A stretch of DNA of 64,000 bases. Source: CAHJXF01 sp038240015 (lineage in GTDB: Bacteria; Pseudomonadota; Gammaproteobacteria; Burkholderiales; Burkholderiaceae_D). Shown in pieces: positions 1 to 8,775 of the stretch. The stretch is from NCBI GenBank assembly GCA_038240015.1, contig JBBSEF010000008.1, forward strand, positions 11,794 through 75,793. The letters are read 5' to 3'. The notes under the pieces are model-generated. The model was not told the DNA's origin. It searched no databases and saw nothing but the letters and a program-made list of their open reading frames with translations. The position numbers and the translations under genes are program-made. Within the stretch, counting starts at the first letter, position 1. Each line of letters opens with the position of its first letter.

Positions 1-565
1 CCGTCAGCGCAAGCGAAACGCCGGCGCTGGCGGGAAACAGAAATGCATTGAGCTGGGTGCGCGTCAATTGCGAAACGGGCGTACCCGCAACCACGGTGAT
101 GTCGGCGCCCCGCGTCACGTTCTGCGCGGCGAGCGGGCCGCTCGCATCGACGAAGCCGATGCGCAGATGAGCATTCGCGTCGAAAACGAATTCAGCGCCG
201 TAGCCGATGTTCTGCCCTGCGTTGAAGAAGGCATCGGCGACCGATTGCGGTTCGACGAACGAGAAGCGGTCTTTGGACTTGACCAGCAGCGCCCTGAAAT
301 AGTCTTCGGGCGTTGCGTAGGCGTTGGGGTCCACCAGCACGATGTCGCGATAGAACAGGTACACGTCGTTCAGATGCGCGAGCTCCCAGGCTTTTTCGCC
401 TGCGGGAGTGCAGATGTTGGCGAGCTGCTCGACGCTGGGCGGCGCGGCAGATACCGGTGCACTGGAACTGCCGCCGCCACCGCCTCCCCCCCCACATGCG
501 GCAAGCAGCAGCAGCGGCACGAGCAAACAGACGAGTGGTCGACGGTTGATGATGTTTGACGGCAT
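1..565 (-). CDS. S41-family (C-terminal processing) peptidase lipoprotein, 5' part only
   Basis: The gene runs off the left edge of the window, so only about 188 N-terminal residues are visible. They begin with a lipoprotein signal peptide (lipobox LLAAC, cysteine near residue 23), followed by a run of seven glycines and a Ser/Pro/Ala linker. Next comes a segment with the pattern usual at the front of S41/PDZ peptidases: a Trp, then YLFYRDI, a YFRALL helix and the KDRFSFV motif, and then a PDZ-like stretch. The Ser-Lys catalytic core would lie beyond the window. It is probably an exported, membrane-anchored serine protease; its substrate is unknown. The ATG at 565 was chosen because the signal peptide follows directly. 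Confidence 0.75.
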   Translation of the reverse strand, partial: MPSNIINRRPLVCLLVPLLLLAACGGGGGGGGSSSAPVSAAPPSVEQLANICTPAGEKAWELAHLNDVYLFYRDIVLVDPNAYATPEDYFRALLVKSKDRFSFVEPQSVADAFFNAGQNIGYGAEFVFDANAHLRIGFVDASGPLAAQNVTRGADITVVAGTPVSQLTRTQLNAFLFPASAGVSLALT

Positions 566-669
566 TCTGGATAGCGACTTTTCAGGACACGCAGTCGCCA
601 CATGCGCATCCTTGCGGTCGTGGCGCGAGACGTTTACCATCGGCCGCTCGCGGTCACCAGGGAGCCCTC

Positions 670-1200
670 ATGAGAATCGTCAAGCGGGTTGTGCTCGCAC
701 TCGTCGCCATCGTGGTCCTGCTCGTCGCCGTCGCCTACGCGCTGCCGTCCCACTACAGCGTGGCTCGATCGATCGAAATCGACGCGCCGCCTTCGAAGAT
801 CTATCCGCTGGTGTCCAATACGCGTGCCTGGAAGCAGTGGTCGGCATGGAACCGACGCGACCCCGGCATGGAGATCATCTACTCGGGCCCGGAGTCCGGA
901 GCCGGCGCGCAATGGAAGTGGCATAGCAAGAGCGAAGGCGATGGCGAGATGACATTGACCTCGGCCGAGCCGGATCGTCGCATCGGATACAAAATATTTT
1001 TTCCGGGCTTCAACAGCACGGCGGTCGGCGCGATGACTTTCGATGCGATCTCGCCGAAAGCAACGCGCGTGACCTGGACCAACGAAGGCGAACTGGGCAA
1101 CAACCCGATGATGCGCTGGATGGGGCTCGCGATGGACAAGATGGTCGGCAACGACTTTGCGGCCGGCCTCGCCAACCTCAAGACGCTCGCCTCCAGATGA
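670..1200 (+). CDS. SRPBCC (START/polyketide cyclase-like) family protein with N-terminal membrane anchor
   Basis: A 176-residue protein. Residues 5-24 form one hydrophobic helix, followed by an SRPBCC fold recognisable from the SIEIDAPPSKIYPLV strand-helix, the WSAWNRRDP segment and the C-terminal amphipathic helix (MDKMVGNDFAAGL) that closes the ligand cavity. SRPBCC proteins bind hydrophobic ligands; nothing here identifies the ligand. An open frame extends upstream to 556, but AGGGAG stands five bases before the ATG at 670 and the hydrophobic anchor follows it, so 670 is preferred. It faces the lipoprotein gene at 1288-1521 across a shared terminator. Confidence 0.8.
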   Translation: MRIVKRVVLALVAIVVLLVAVAYALPSHYSVARSIEIDAPPSKIYPLVSNTRAWKQWSAWNRRDPGMEIIYSGPESGAGAQWKWHSKSEGDGEMTLTSAEPDRRIGYKIFFPGFNSTAVGAMTFDAISPKATRVTWTNEGELGNNPMMRWMGLAMDKMVGNDFAAGLANLKTLASR

Positions 1201-1238
1201 AAAAACAGTTCGCGCCAAGCCTCGCGAGACGAGGCAAT

Positions 1239-1268
1239 GAAGAAACCCCGCAGGAACGGGGCTTCTTC
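1239..1268. terminator. Bidirectional intrinsic-terminator hairpin
   Basis: The arms GAAGAAACCCCG and CGGGGCTTCTTC pair over 12 positions with one A-C mismatch around a 6-base loop. The hairpin sits between the convergent genes ending at 1200 (+) and 1288 (-). Its lower part is A/T-rich on both sides, so it can serve both strands. Confidence 0.7.
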
Positions 1269-1287
1269 GGTCGCATCCGAGATGCGA

Positions 1288-1521
1288 TCAGGTGCCGGTC
1301 GGATCGGCCGGTGCGGGAGCAACGCCAACGGCGGTGCTTTTCTTTTGCGGGTAGTTGATCCACCGGACCAGGACGCCGCGCCCTCTAGCGGCGTGTTCGA
1401 TCGCCGAAACCTTCGCCGTGTCGACGTCGTCGTTGTAAGCGGTGGTGTCCTTGCTGGAAAACGAAGCGCAGCCGCTGATCAATGCAGTGGCGCTTGCTGC
1501 GACGATCAAAACACTTTTCAT
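1288..1521 (-). CDS. Small lipoprotein of unknown function
   Basis: A 77-residue protein with a short lipoprotein signal peptide (lipobox LISGC, cysteine at residue 18) and a mature part of about 60 residues. No catalytic motif is visible, and the C-terminus is rich in Ala and Pro. GAGGGAG lies seven bases upstream of the ATG. I do not recognise a named family; small lipoproteins of this size are common in Burkholderiales. The location (inner or outer membrane) cannot be settled from this sequence. Confidence 0.6.
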   Translation of the reverse strand: MKSVLIVAASATALISGCASFSSKDTTAYNDDVDTAKVSAIEHAARGRGVLVRWINYPQKKSTAVGVAPAPADPTGT

Positions 1522-1694
1522 GGCCAGACTCCCTCGAAGGTTGCGCGTTCGACGCGGGGCCGCGATGACTGGTCTCGATCACTGCAAGACCAACACCGCG
1601 TCGGTCGCAAGCGCCTAGGACGACGCTCCTGACGTCGAGTATAGGCTCGGCGTCGGCGTGCGCAAGCCCTTTGTCGCTTCGCGCCCACCCGTTT

Positions 1695-2189
1695 TCAGCG
1701 CTTGGGAGACAGCATCGTTCCCGTGCATTTTCGACTGCCGCAGCGGCATTCGAATTGTTTCTTGAGTTTGGGCGTGTAACGCTCGTCGAGCGTGAGGCCG
1801 TAGTTGTAGTGCAACTCTTCACCGGCCCTGATGTCGCGCAGAGCCGAAATGAAGATACGCGTAGCACCGTTCACATCGACGGTCTCGGCTTCGCAGTTGG
1901 GCTCGCACGAGTGATTGATCCAGCGCGCCATGTTGCCGTCCACGTTCGCGTCGATGACGGTGTCGTCGTCGATGGAAAAGTAGAACGTGTGGAAGGGCTG
2001 CATGGGGTCGTGCGGATGCCGGCGCAGCGCTTCCGGCCAGCCGATGCGCTCGCCTTTGTATTCGCAAATGCGCTCACCGGCTGCGATATCGCGGGTGGCG
2101 ACGACGCCGCGACCGTGGATCGTCGAATCGCGCACGCCGGCCTTGGCGCGTCGGGTCGTTGGGGTCGCGATCTTCGATTGCTTTTTCAT
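1695..2189 (-). CDS. SET-domain protein-lysine N-methyltransferase
   Basis: A 164-residue protein that is essentially a complete SET domain plus post-SET tail. After a basic N-terminus come HGRGVVATRDI (SET-N), the central NHSCEPN motif that forms part of the AdoMet pocket and knot, then GEELHYNYG with the conserved tyrosine, and finally a post-SET zinc motif CRCGSRKC, which joins a cysteine from the knot. The family transfers methyl groups from AdoMet to lysines in proteins; bacterial targets are mostly unknown. It lies 30 bp downstream of the spermidine-synthase-like gene on the same strand and is probably co-transcribed. No strong Shine-Dalgarno precedes the ATG. Confidence 0.85.
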   Translation of the reverse strand: MKKQSKIATPTTRRAKAGVRDSTIHGRGVVATRDIAAGERICEYKGERIGWPEALRRHPHDPMQPFHTFYFSIDDDTVIDANVDGNMARWINHSCEPNCEAETVDVNGATRIFISALRDIRAGEELHYNYGLTLDERYTPKLKKQFECRCGSRKCTGTMLSPKR

Positions 2190-2219
2190 GGGGCGGGTCG
2201 GTGGAGAGTGTGAGGCGCT

Positions 2220-4505
2220 TTATTTCAGGATCTTGAATAGATTGTTGAACTGGTCGGTCCACATCGGCAAGCCGGGTATGTCGTCGATCTCTGTCGATGC
2301 GTCGAGCACGGCATCGCGATCGAGGAAGCCCTCGTTGCGGGTGACGAGCACCCATTCGGAACGCGAGTATTGCTCGTCTTCCGGATCGTCGATCACGTTG
2401 ATCGCACTCAGGCCCGCGTTATCGGCAAGTTGCAAGACGACCGGCGCGAGGTGCAGGAAACGATTCGACACGTGGAAGGCGACGATGCCGTCGGGCTTCA
2501 GATGCCTGAGATAGACGTCGAGCGCTTCGCGCGTGATCAGGTGAACCGGAATCGAGTCGCTCGAAAAGGCATCGACAGCGATCACGTCGAAGGGCATGGC
2601 GCTGCCATCGGCGAGTTCGCGCTCCATCGACAGGCGCGCATCGCCGAGCACCGGAGTGATCGCGGCCTTGCTGTCCGTCAGGTACGTGAAGTCGCGCCGC
2701 GCGACATCGAGCACGTCAGGATTCAATTCGTAGATTCGATAACGGTCGCCGGCGTTGCCCCATGCGGTCAACGTTCCCGCGCCCAGTCCGATCATCGCGA
2801 CGTCGAGAGGCGCGTGATCGGGCCGTAGTTCGCGCAGTGCGAGCGCGATGCCCGAGCCCGGTCCGTAATAGGTCGTCGGCGTGCGGCGCTTGTCGGGCGC
2901 CGTGTATTGATCGCCGTGCAGGATCACGCCATGCAACAGGCGTCGTTGTTGCGTCGGCCCGGCCTCGGTCTGCTTGACGCGCAGCGTTCCGTAAAAGTTG
3001 CGCGACGCGTAGAGCGTGTCGTCGGAAAGGAAGTTGAAGTACTTGCCTCCGTAGAAGCCGGTGCACGCGAACGCTGCAACGGCGATCGCAAGCGGCCATT
3101 TGCGCCAGGCCGCGACGATCGAGATCACCGCAGCCGCGATCAAGAGGACCACGATGAACGCCGTCGAGTCGTGACCCGGTATCGACATGCGCTGCGATGC
3201 GAATAGGGATTCGTCCGTCGCGATCAAGACCAGCGCCGCGACCAATGCACCGAGCGCGGCGCCGATCGCCCAGGCGGCCGGTCGCCGCTCGCGCACCGCG
3301 AACAGTGCGAGCGCGCATACGCCGATCAGCGCGAGAGGTGTCTCCCAATAGTTGTTGAAGAGTTTCGGTGCGACGAGCGCGACGAACAGACCGCCGATCG
3401 CACCGCCTGCGGAGAGACACAGATAGAACTGCGTCAGAAAGGCGGGTGCGGGTTTGCTCGCGGCGAGCTCGCCGTGACAGAACACGCACGCGAAGAAGAG
3501 ACCGATCGAGAAGATCGGGATCGCCGCATAGAGGTTCAGTACCCCCCGATGCGTGCTCAATGCCCACGCCATCACGATCACCGCGGCAAGGATGGGTCCC
3601 AGCCACCAACGGCGCGCATACCATCCACGGCCTTCGCGGCCTTCGAATACGACGACGAACGACAACAGATACAACGACAACGGCAGCACCCACAAGAAGG
3701 GAATCGACGCGATGTTCTGCGTGATGTGATTCGTCAGCGCGAGCAACAGCATCGAGCCGAGCGCAGCGCAGACCAGCCAGAACGCATAGCGCCTCACGGC
3801 CGGCGCTTCGCTTGCATCGATTGCGCTTGCGTCGATCGCGCTTGAACTGGTCTCATGCGCAACCTCTTGATGCGCGTCCTCGTCGCGTACGGCCTCGCGA
3901 TCGACTTCGACCGAGTCGCGCGCGCGAATGCGCCATGCGCAGGCCGCGCATGCCAGCGCGAACAGCACATAGGCTGCGCTCCATCCCCACGCTTGTCCTT
4001 TGAGCGTCGCAAACGGCTCGACGACGAACGGATAGATCAGCAAGCCGACGAGCGAACCCGCGTTCGACAACGCGAACAAGCGATAGACGCTGGCGGAGCC
4101 GGACGCGTGGAGGCGATCGTCGGCGAACCACTTCTGGATCAAGGGACCGGTGGACGAAAGCAGGAAGTAGGGCAAGCCTATGGTCGCGGCGAGAAGGCCG
4201 ACGATACGCCACGTTGGATCGGAGTCGGGTGCGGGCTTCCACGCGCCCGACGCGAGGATCGGCAGCGTGACGAGGCTGACCGCGAGCAGCGCGATGTGCA
4301 GCAATGCCTGCGTGCGCGGCGAACGTCGCGTGAGTCCGTGCGCGTAGGCATAGCCGGCGAGCAGTGCAGCCTGAAAGAACACCACGCACATCGTCCAGAC
4401 CGCGGCCGAGCCGCCGAACCACGGCAGGATCTGCTTCGCGATGATGGGCTGAACGAGGAACAGCAGGAACGCGGACGTGACGATCGTGATGGCGTACAGG
4501 ATCAT
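2220..4505 (-). CDS. Polytopic membrane protein fused to a spermidine synthase-like domain
   Basis: A 761-residue fusion. The N-terminal two thirds has many transmembrane helices, starting with the MILYAITIVTSAFLLFLVQP segment typical of fused MFS/spermidine synthases. From about residue 540 there is a soluble Rossmann domain with an AdoMet-binding loop (GLGAGT), an acidic residue at the next strand end (YELNPDVLD) and DVIAVDAFSSDSIP, which corresponds to the spermidine synthase active-site region. Family members are often called spermidine synthases, but aminopropyl transfer has rarely been shown. The frame is open to 4634; the ATG at 4505 starts exactly at the first membrane helix. Together with the SET gene it forms a likely two-gene operon. 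Confidence 0.8.
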   Translation of the reverse strand: MILYAITIVTSAFLLFLVQPIIAKQILPWFGGSAAVWTMCVVFFQAALLAGYAYAHGLTRRSPRTQALLHIALLAVSLVTLPILASGAWKPAPDSDPTWRIVGLLAATIGLPYFLLSSTGPLIQKWFADDRLHASGSASVYRLFALSNAGSLVGLLIYPFVVEPFATLKGQAWGWSAAYVLFALACAACAWRIRARDSVEVDREAVRDEDAHQEVAHETSSSAIDASAIDASEAPAVRRYAFWLVCAALGSMLLLALTNHITQNIASIPFLWVLPLSLYLLSFVVVFEGREGRGWYARRWWLGPILAAVIVMAWALSTHRGVLNLYAAIPIFSIGLFFACVFCHGELAASKPAPAFLTQFYLCLSAGGAIGGLFVALVAPKLFNNYWETPLALIGVCALALFAVRERRPAAWAIGAALGALVAALVLIATDESLFASQRMSIPGHDSTAFIVVLLIAAAVISIVAAWRKWPLAIAVAAFACTGFYGGKYFNFLSDDTLYASRNFYGTLRVKQTEAGPTQQRRLLHGVILHGDQYTAPDKRRTPTTYYGPGSGIALALRELRPDHAPLDVAMIGLGAGTLTAWGNAGDRYRIYELNPDVLDVARRDFTYLTDSKAAITPVLGDARLSMERELADGSAMPFDVIAVDAFSSDSIPVHLITREALDVYLRHLKPDGIVAFHVSNRFLHLAPVVLQLADNAGLSAINVIDDPEDEQYSRSEWVLVTRNEGFLDRDAVLDASTEIDDIPGLPMWTDQFNNLFKILK

Positions 4506-4686
4506 CGGTTTCGATATACGACGGCGCGGCGACGGCGCGTTGCGTGGGTACGGGATGGAGCGGCGATTGTAAGCGCGGCTGTGCGCGCCACTACGAAATC
4601 GTTCAGGCCGGTCGCGAAATCCGCACCGCTTCATTCATGTCCGAAAACGGCTAGTGGCAGTGAACTCGCGCGCGTATAAAGTGGTC

Positions 4687-6297
4687 ATGGACACCGAACA
4701 TCTCGACGCCGACAGTTGCTACAGCGCCATCACCGCGCGCGATGCGCGCTTCGACGGCCTCTTCTTCACCGCGGTCAAGACCACCGGCGTGTATTGCCGG
4801 CCGGTCTGCGCGGCGCGCACGCCGCGGCGAAGCTCGTGCGATTTCTATCGAACCGCCGCCGGCGCCGAGAGAGCGGGATTTCGTCCCTGCCTGCGTTGTC
4901 GTCCGGAACTCGCGCCGGGACGAGCGGACTTCAACGCGACGCTTGCCGAAGCGATCCTCGCGCACCTGCAGGCGGGCGCGCTCGATGCGGGCACCGGCGA
5001 AACACTGGCGCGCGACATCGGCCTGTCGAGCCGTCAGGTGCGCCGCATCCTGCTAGATCAGTTCGGCGTGACGCCGATCGAAGTCGCGCAGACGCAGCGT
5101 CTGTTGTTCGCCAAGAAGCTGTTGCAGGAAACCGACTTGTCGATGACGCAACTCGCGTTCGCATCGGGCTTTCAAAGCTTGCGCCGCTTCAACGCCGCGT
5201 TCCTCGAACAGTACGGCCTCGCCCCTTCCCAGTTGCGCCGCGCCGCACGCAGCGACGTTGAGAAATATGCCGCAGTCGACACGTCGAATGATGCCGCCGC
5301 CGATGCCGCAGCGCCGTCCAGCGACGCCGACATCATGCTGCGCCTCGCGTATCGTCCGCCGTTCGATTGGGAAACCATGTGCAAGTACCTCACGCGTCGC
5401 GCGACGGCCGGCGTCGAAAAAGTCGATCGCGTGAAAGGCGAAGCCGTCTATCGCCGCACCGTCTGGTTGAAGACGGAGCACGGGCTCGTCACCGGATGGC
5501 TCGCGGTTTCGCACGGCGCGCGCGAGCGCGCCCTGCGCAAGAGCCACGCGCATGTCCTCACCGTCACGCTGTCGAACGGCTTGCTGCCGGTGCTGATGAG
5601 CGCCACGTTGCGATTGCGCGAGCTGTTCGATCTCGACTGCGACCCGTCGCGCATCGCGGCGCATCTCGCGAACGATCCGCTACTCGCACCAGAAGTCGAG
5701 GCCGCGCCAGGACTTCGCATGCCCGGCGCATGGGACCGGTTCGAGCTCGCATTGCGCGCGGTGCTCGGGCAACAGGTCAGCGTCGTGGGTGCATCGACTT
5801 TGTCCGGGCGCATCGCCGCGCGATTCGGAACCGCGATCGTCACGCCCTTTGCGAGCCTCGATCGCGCGGCGCCGACCGCCGACGTGCTGGCGCATGCGGA
5901 GCTTGCCGACATCGCCGCGATCGGCATGCCGAAGTCGCGCGCGAACACGATACGCGAACTCGCGCGTTTCGCCGCGAACGGCGGCCTGCGGATGGCGCCG
6001 GGCACGTCATGTGACGAGGCCGTCGCAGCGCTCGACGCGGTGCCGGGTATCGGGCCGTGGACCGCGCACTACATCGCAATGCGCGCGCTGCGCTATCCCG
6101 ATGCGTTTCCCGCGGGCGATCTGGGCTTGCGCAAGGCGCTGGGCGCACTCGAAGACAGCGACAGAGTACCGAGTGAAACCGCGCTCGAACGGCGCGCCGA
6201 AGTATGGCGGCCGTGGCGCGCCTACGCAGCCGCGACCTTGTGGCACTCACTGTCGCGACATGAAGCTGTCGCAACAAGAAAAGGAAAACGATCATGA
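4687..6297 (+). CDS. Ada-type sensor/activator fused to AlkA-type 3-methyladenine DNA glycosylase
   Basis: A 536-residue three-part protein. Residues 1-75 form an Ada zinc domain with four cysteines at 37, 41, 68 and 71, one position from E. coli Ada C38/C42/C69/C72; C37 would be the phosphotriester methyl acceptor. An AraC-type HTH pair follows (about 85-185), then an AlkA N-domain and a HhH-GPD glycosylase domain with the hairpin VPGIGPWTAHY and the catalytic Asp in FPAGDLG. It should sense DNA methylation, activate transcription and excise alkylated purines. The Ada C-terminal methyltransferase is absent but is supplied by the next gene. The zinc-site numbering favours ATG 4687 over the GTG at 4654. 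Confidence 0.9.
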   Translation: MDTEHLDADSCYSAITARDARFDGLFFTAVKTTGVYCRPVCAARTPRRSSCDFYRTAAGAERAGFRPCLRCRPELAPGRADFNATLAEAILAHLQAGALDAGTGETLARDIGLSSRQVRRILLDQFGVTPIEVAQTQRLLFAKKLLQETDLSMTQLAFASGFQSLRRFNAAFLEQYGLAPSQLRRAARSDVEKYAAVDTSNDAAADAAAPSSDADIMLRLAYRPPFDWETMCKYLTRRATAGVEKVDRVKGEAVYRRTVWLKTEHGLVTGWLAVSHGARERALRKSHAHVLTVTLSNGLLPVLMSATLRLRELFDLDCDPSRIAAHLANDPLLAPEVEAAPGLRMPGAWDRFELALRAVLGQQVSVVGASTLSGRIAARFGTAIVTPFASLDRAAPTADVLAHAELADIAAIGMPKSRANTIRELARFAANGGLRMAPGTSCDEAVAALDAVPGIGPWTAHYIAMRALRYPDAFPAGDLGLRKALGALEDSDRVPSETALERRAEVWRPWRAYAAATLWHSLSRHEAVATRKGKRS

Positions 6298-6836
6298 ACA
6301 CACTGCGCTATCTGCGGCACGACAGTCTTATCGGCCCGCTGCTGCTCGCCGCATCGGTGAAAGGCCTGTGCGCCATCTACATGAGCCGTCAACGCCATGT
6401 TCCCGACGAACCCGAACAGCACTGGATGCCGGTGTCGCGCGACGACACGGCTCAGTTCGCAATCCTCGAGCGCGCGCGCGAGCAACTCGATGAATATTTC
6501 GCCGGCACGCGCTCGCGCTTCGATCTTCCGCTCGACCTCGTGGGCACCGACTTCCAGCGCAGCGTGTGGGAGGGCCTGTGCTCGATCGGATTCGGCGAGA
6601 CCATCAGCTACGGCGAACTCGCGCGACGCATCGGCAATCCGAAAGCCGTGCGCGCGGTAGGTCTTGCCAATGGCCGCAACCCGGTGTCCATCGTCGTGCC
6701 GTGTCATCGTGTGATCGGCGCCGACGGTTCGATGACGGGATACGGTGGCGGCGTCGATCGCAAACGTTACCTGCTGGCTCTCGAGTCACGTGTGCTGGGC
6801 AATTGCGCGGAGCCCAGGCAGCTCGTTCTCGCATGA
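6294..6836 (+). CDS. ogt: Methylated-DNA--protein-cysteine S-methyltransferase
   Basis: A 180-residue suicide methyltransferase that removes methyl groups from O6-methylguanine. The active-site motif PCHRVIG is present (Cys137), preceded by the DNA-binding helix region (GETISYGELARRIG, then the arginine finger in KAVRAVGLANGRNP). The start overlaps the stop of the Ada/AlkA gene in ATGA, so the two are translationally coupled. The pair reconstitutes in trans what E. coli Ada holds in one chain and places reversal and excision repair under one promoter. Confidence 0.95.
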   Translation: MNTLRYLRHDSLIGPLLLAASVKGLCAIYMSRQRHVPDEPEQHWMPVSRDDTAQFAILERAREQLDEYFAGTRSRFDLPLDLVGTDFQRSVWEGLCSIGFGETISYGELARRIGNPKAVRAVGLANGRNPVSIVVPCHRVIGADGSMTGYGGGVDRKRYLLALESRVLGNCAEPRQLVLA

Positions 6837-6997
6837 AGCTCGCATCTTGCGATGCGTCGCGCAATGAGGTCGCGCAGTGAAAACTGCGCAGTGAAATCGA
6901 TACTCACATGCGGCTCGCGACAATCACGGTTCTGGGTTCTAATACGGCTGGACCCTCGCAAGCGTGTGGGATGATTGAAACCGGTCGATGGGAGTCT

Positions 6998-7189
6998 ATG
7001 GCCAAGCCTAATTATCAATACGAGAAACGCCAGAAAGATCTGGCCAAGCAGCGCAAGAAGCAGGAGAAGGAGCAAGAAAAGGCGCTGCGCAAAGCGAACA
7101 AGTCCGACACGGCGACGACCGGCGACGCTGTCGAGGGCGTCGAAACCGCCGCGCCCGCAACAGACAACGCACAGGAAGCCCCGGCCTGA
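6998..7189 (+). CDS. Small lysine/glutamate-rich protein
   Basis: A 63-residue protein. The first 35 residues are almost entirely Lys, Glu, Gln and Arg with a helical heptad look (KRQKDLAKQRKKQEKE), and the tail is Ala/Thr/Pro-rich and probably disordered. GGGAG sits five bases before the ATG. Similar short charged proteins starting MAKPNYQYEKR are familiar in Burkholderiales genomes but have no assigned function. It is too short for a domain call; nucleic-acid or ribosome association is only a guess from its charge. Confidence 0.65.
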   Translation: MAKPNYQYEKRQKDLAKQRKKQEKEQEKALRKANKSDTATTGDAVEGVETAAPATDNAQEAPA

Positions 7190-7272
7190 CGTTCCGTGCG
7201 ATTCGGCCGCGGTTCGTGAAGGCGCTGCGGCGTTGATGATTGCGCCCGCGCCATAGTCCTTCGCGTCCTTCG

Positions 7273-8226
7273 ATGACTGCTTCTTCGTCCGAATCCAGCG
7301 GTTCGTTGACCGCGATCCTGTGGGCGCTCGGCGCGAACGCAGGCATCGCAGTGGCCAAATTCATGGCGGCGGCGTACACGGGTTCGGGCGCCATGCTGGC
7401 CGAGGCGATCCATTCACTGGCCGATTGCGTCAATCAGGTGCTGTTGCTGGTCGGCCTGCGTCAGGCGAAACACGGCGTCAGCGCGATTCATCCTCTCGGC
7501 ACCGGCCGCGTCGTATACTTCTACGCGATGATGGTCGCGCTGCTGCTGTTCCTGCTCGGCGGCGCCTTCTCGGTGTATGAAGGCGTGCAGCGATTGCGGC
7601 ATCCCGAAGCAGTCCGCAATTCGCTCGTCGCACTCGCGGTGCTCGCCATCTCGATCGCGCTCGAAGCCTTCTCCCTGCGCAGCGCGATGCGCGAGATCAG
7701 AAAGACCCAGGGCGATCGAAGCTTCTGGCGCTGGTTCAGAGAGACGCGTCAATCCGAATTGCTCGTCGTCGCGGGCGAAGACATCGCCGCGCTTGCCGGT
7801 CTCGCCTTCGCATTCGTTGCGGTGCTTGCCTCGCATCTGACCGGCAATCCGGTCTTCGATGCGGCGGGCAGCATCGCGGTCGGCGTGTTGCTGATGGTCG
7901 TCGCGTTCCTGGTGATGCGCGAAGTCAAGAGCCTGATCGTCGGCGAATCGGCCGAGCCCGCGATGCGTGCCGCGATCCGCGCGCACATAGAAGGGCGGCC
8001 CGAAGTCGTCACGGTCATCAGTCTGATCACGTTGCAATGGGGCGACGCGATCGTCGTCGCAGTGCAGGCCGAGATGACCATGCAGCCATCGGCCGTGGCG
8101 CTGATCGACGCGATCAACGACGTCGAAGACAGCATCCAGTCGCGCTGGCCCGCGGTGCGCTGGGTGTTCTTCGAACCCGATCATCCAGAGTCTCGCGATG
8201 CGCGTGCGCACATCGAGCGCGCTTAG
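7273..8226 (+). CDS. Cation diffusion facilitator (CDF) family metal transporter
   Basis: A 317-residue inner-membrane protein with the CDF arrangement: about six transmembrane helices in the first 215 residues and a cytoplasmic ferredoxin-like tail. The metal-site helix 2 motif (EAIHSLADCVNQ) and the helix 5 partner (AGEDIAALAG) are visible. CDF proteins export divalent metals (Zn, Fe, Co, Mn) in exchange for protons; the helix 2 His and helix 5 Asp pattern does not fix the metal. The ATG at 7273 precedes a short Ser-rich cytoplasmic start; a longer frame begins at 7240. The BON-domain gene overlaps its 3' end by 29 bp. Confidence 0.9.
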   Translation: MTASSSESSGSLTAILWALGANAGIAVAKFMAAAYTGSGAMLAEAIHSLADCVNQVLLLVGLRQAKHGVSAIHPLGTGRVVYFYAMMVALLLFLLGGAFSVYEGVQRLRHPEAVRNSLVALAVLAISIALEAFSLRSAMREIRKTQGDRSFWRWFRETRQSELLVVAGEDIAALAGLAFAFVAVLASHLTGNPVFDAAGSIAVGVLLMVVAFLVMREVKSLIVGESAEPAMRAAIRAHIEGRPEVVTVISLITLQWGDAIVVAVQAEMTMQPSAVALIDAINDVEDSIQSRWPAVRWVFFEPDHPESRDARAHIERA

Positions 8227-8683
8227 GGCCTCGCTGTTCATCGCGATCGCGTTCCACGCCGGAATCACGCCGAGCGCCGAGCCCGACAATCCCTACAATG
8301 ACCCACCGCCTGTGCAGGCGACGCGCGCCATCGCGCGCTGTCCTGCACCCAGGATAAGAACCTTGACGCCCGACGAGGCGCGACGTGAAGCGCACCAGAG
8401 GATCGAACGCGGCACATCATGTTGGCTGGCCGGGCAGTGCGAGGCGGGCGGCGACTACAAGCACGATGCCGAGACCAATGCACGCGTCGCCGCGGCGATA
8501 TCGAACGATTTGCGTTTCGCGAACAGCTCCCTATGGGTCGAGACCTTGCGCAAGTTCGTCACCATCAAAGGCTGCCTCGCCGATGCGAAGCAGGGGCGCG
8601 AACTCGAAGCGATGGTCAAGGCCATCGATGGAGTGAAGCTGGTGTGGCAGGAAGCGGCGGTCGCGCCGAAACGCGCTCGATGA
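8198..8683 (+). CDS. Exported BON-domain-like protein
   Basis: A 161-residue protein with an N-terminal signal peptide (hydrophobic core SALRASLFIAIAFHAG, cleavage probably near residue 27). Its last 85 residues resemble a BON fold: a helix (ARVAAAISNDLRF), a strand (TLRKFVTIKGCLAD) and a second helix (ELEAMVKAIDGV) followed by a strand. It contains several cysteines that could pair in the periplasm. BON domains bind membranes or peptidoglycan-linked partners. The start lies inside the CDF transporter gene, so the two are probably co-transcribed. Confidence 0.65.
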   Translation: MRVRTSSALRASLFIAIAFHAGITPSAEPDNPYNDPPPVQATRAIARCPAPRIRTLTPDEARREAHQRIERGTSCWLAGQCEAGGDYKHDAETNARVAAAISNDLRFANSSLWVETLRKFVTIKGCLADAKQGRELEAMVKAIDGVKLVWQEAAVAPKRAR

Positions 8684-8775
8684 GTTGATCAGGATCGGGA
8701 TCGGCTCCGCAGTCTCGCCGCAGCCGTGATATAAATTCGTACGATCGTTACGATGCTAGTCATACGCACGTCGAT

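Noticed and set aside
4654..4686. Upstream GTG start for the Ada-AlkA protein
   Set aside because: Starting at ATG 4687 puts the zinc cysteines at 37, 41, 68 and 71, almost exactly as in E. coli Ada.
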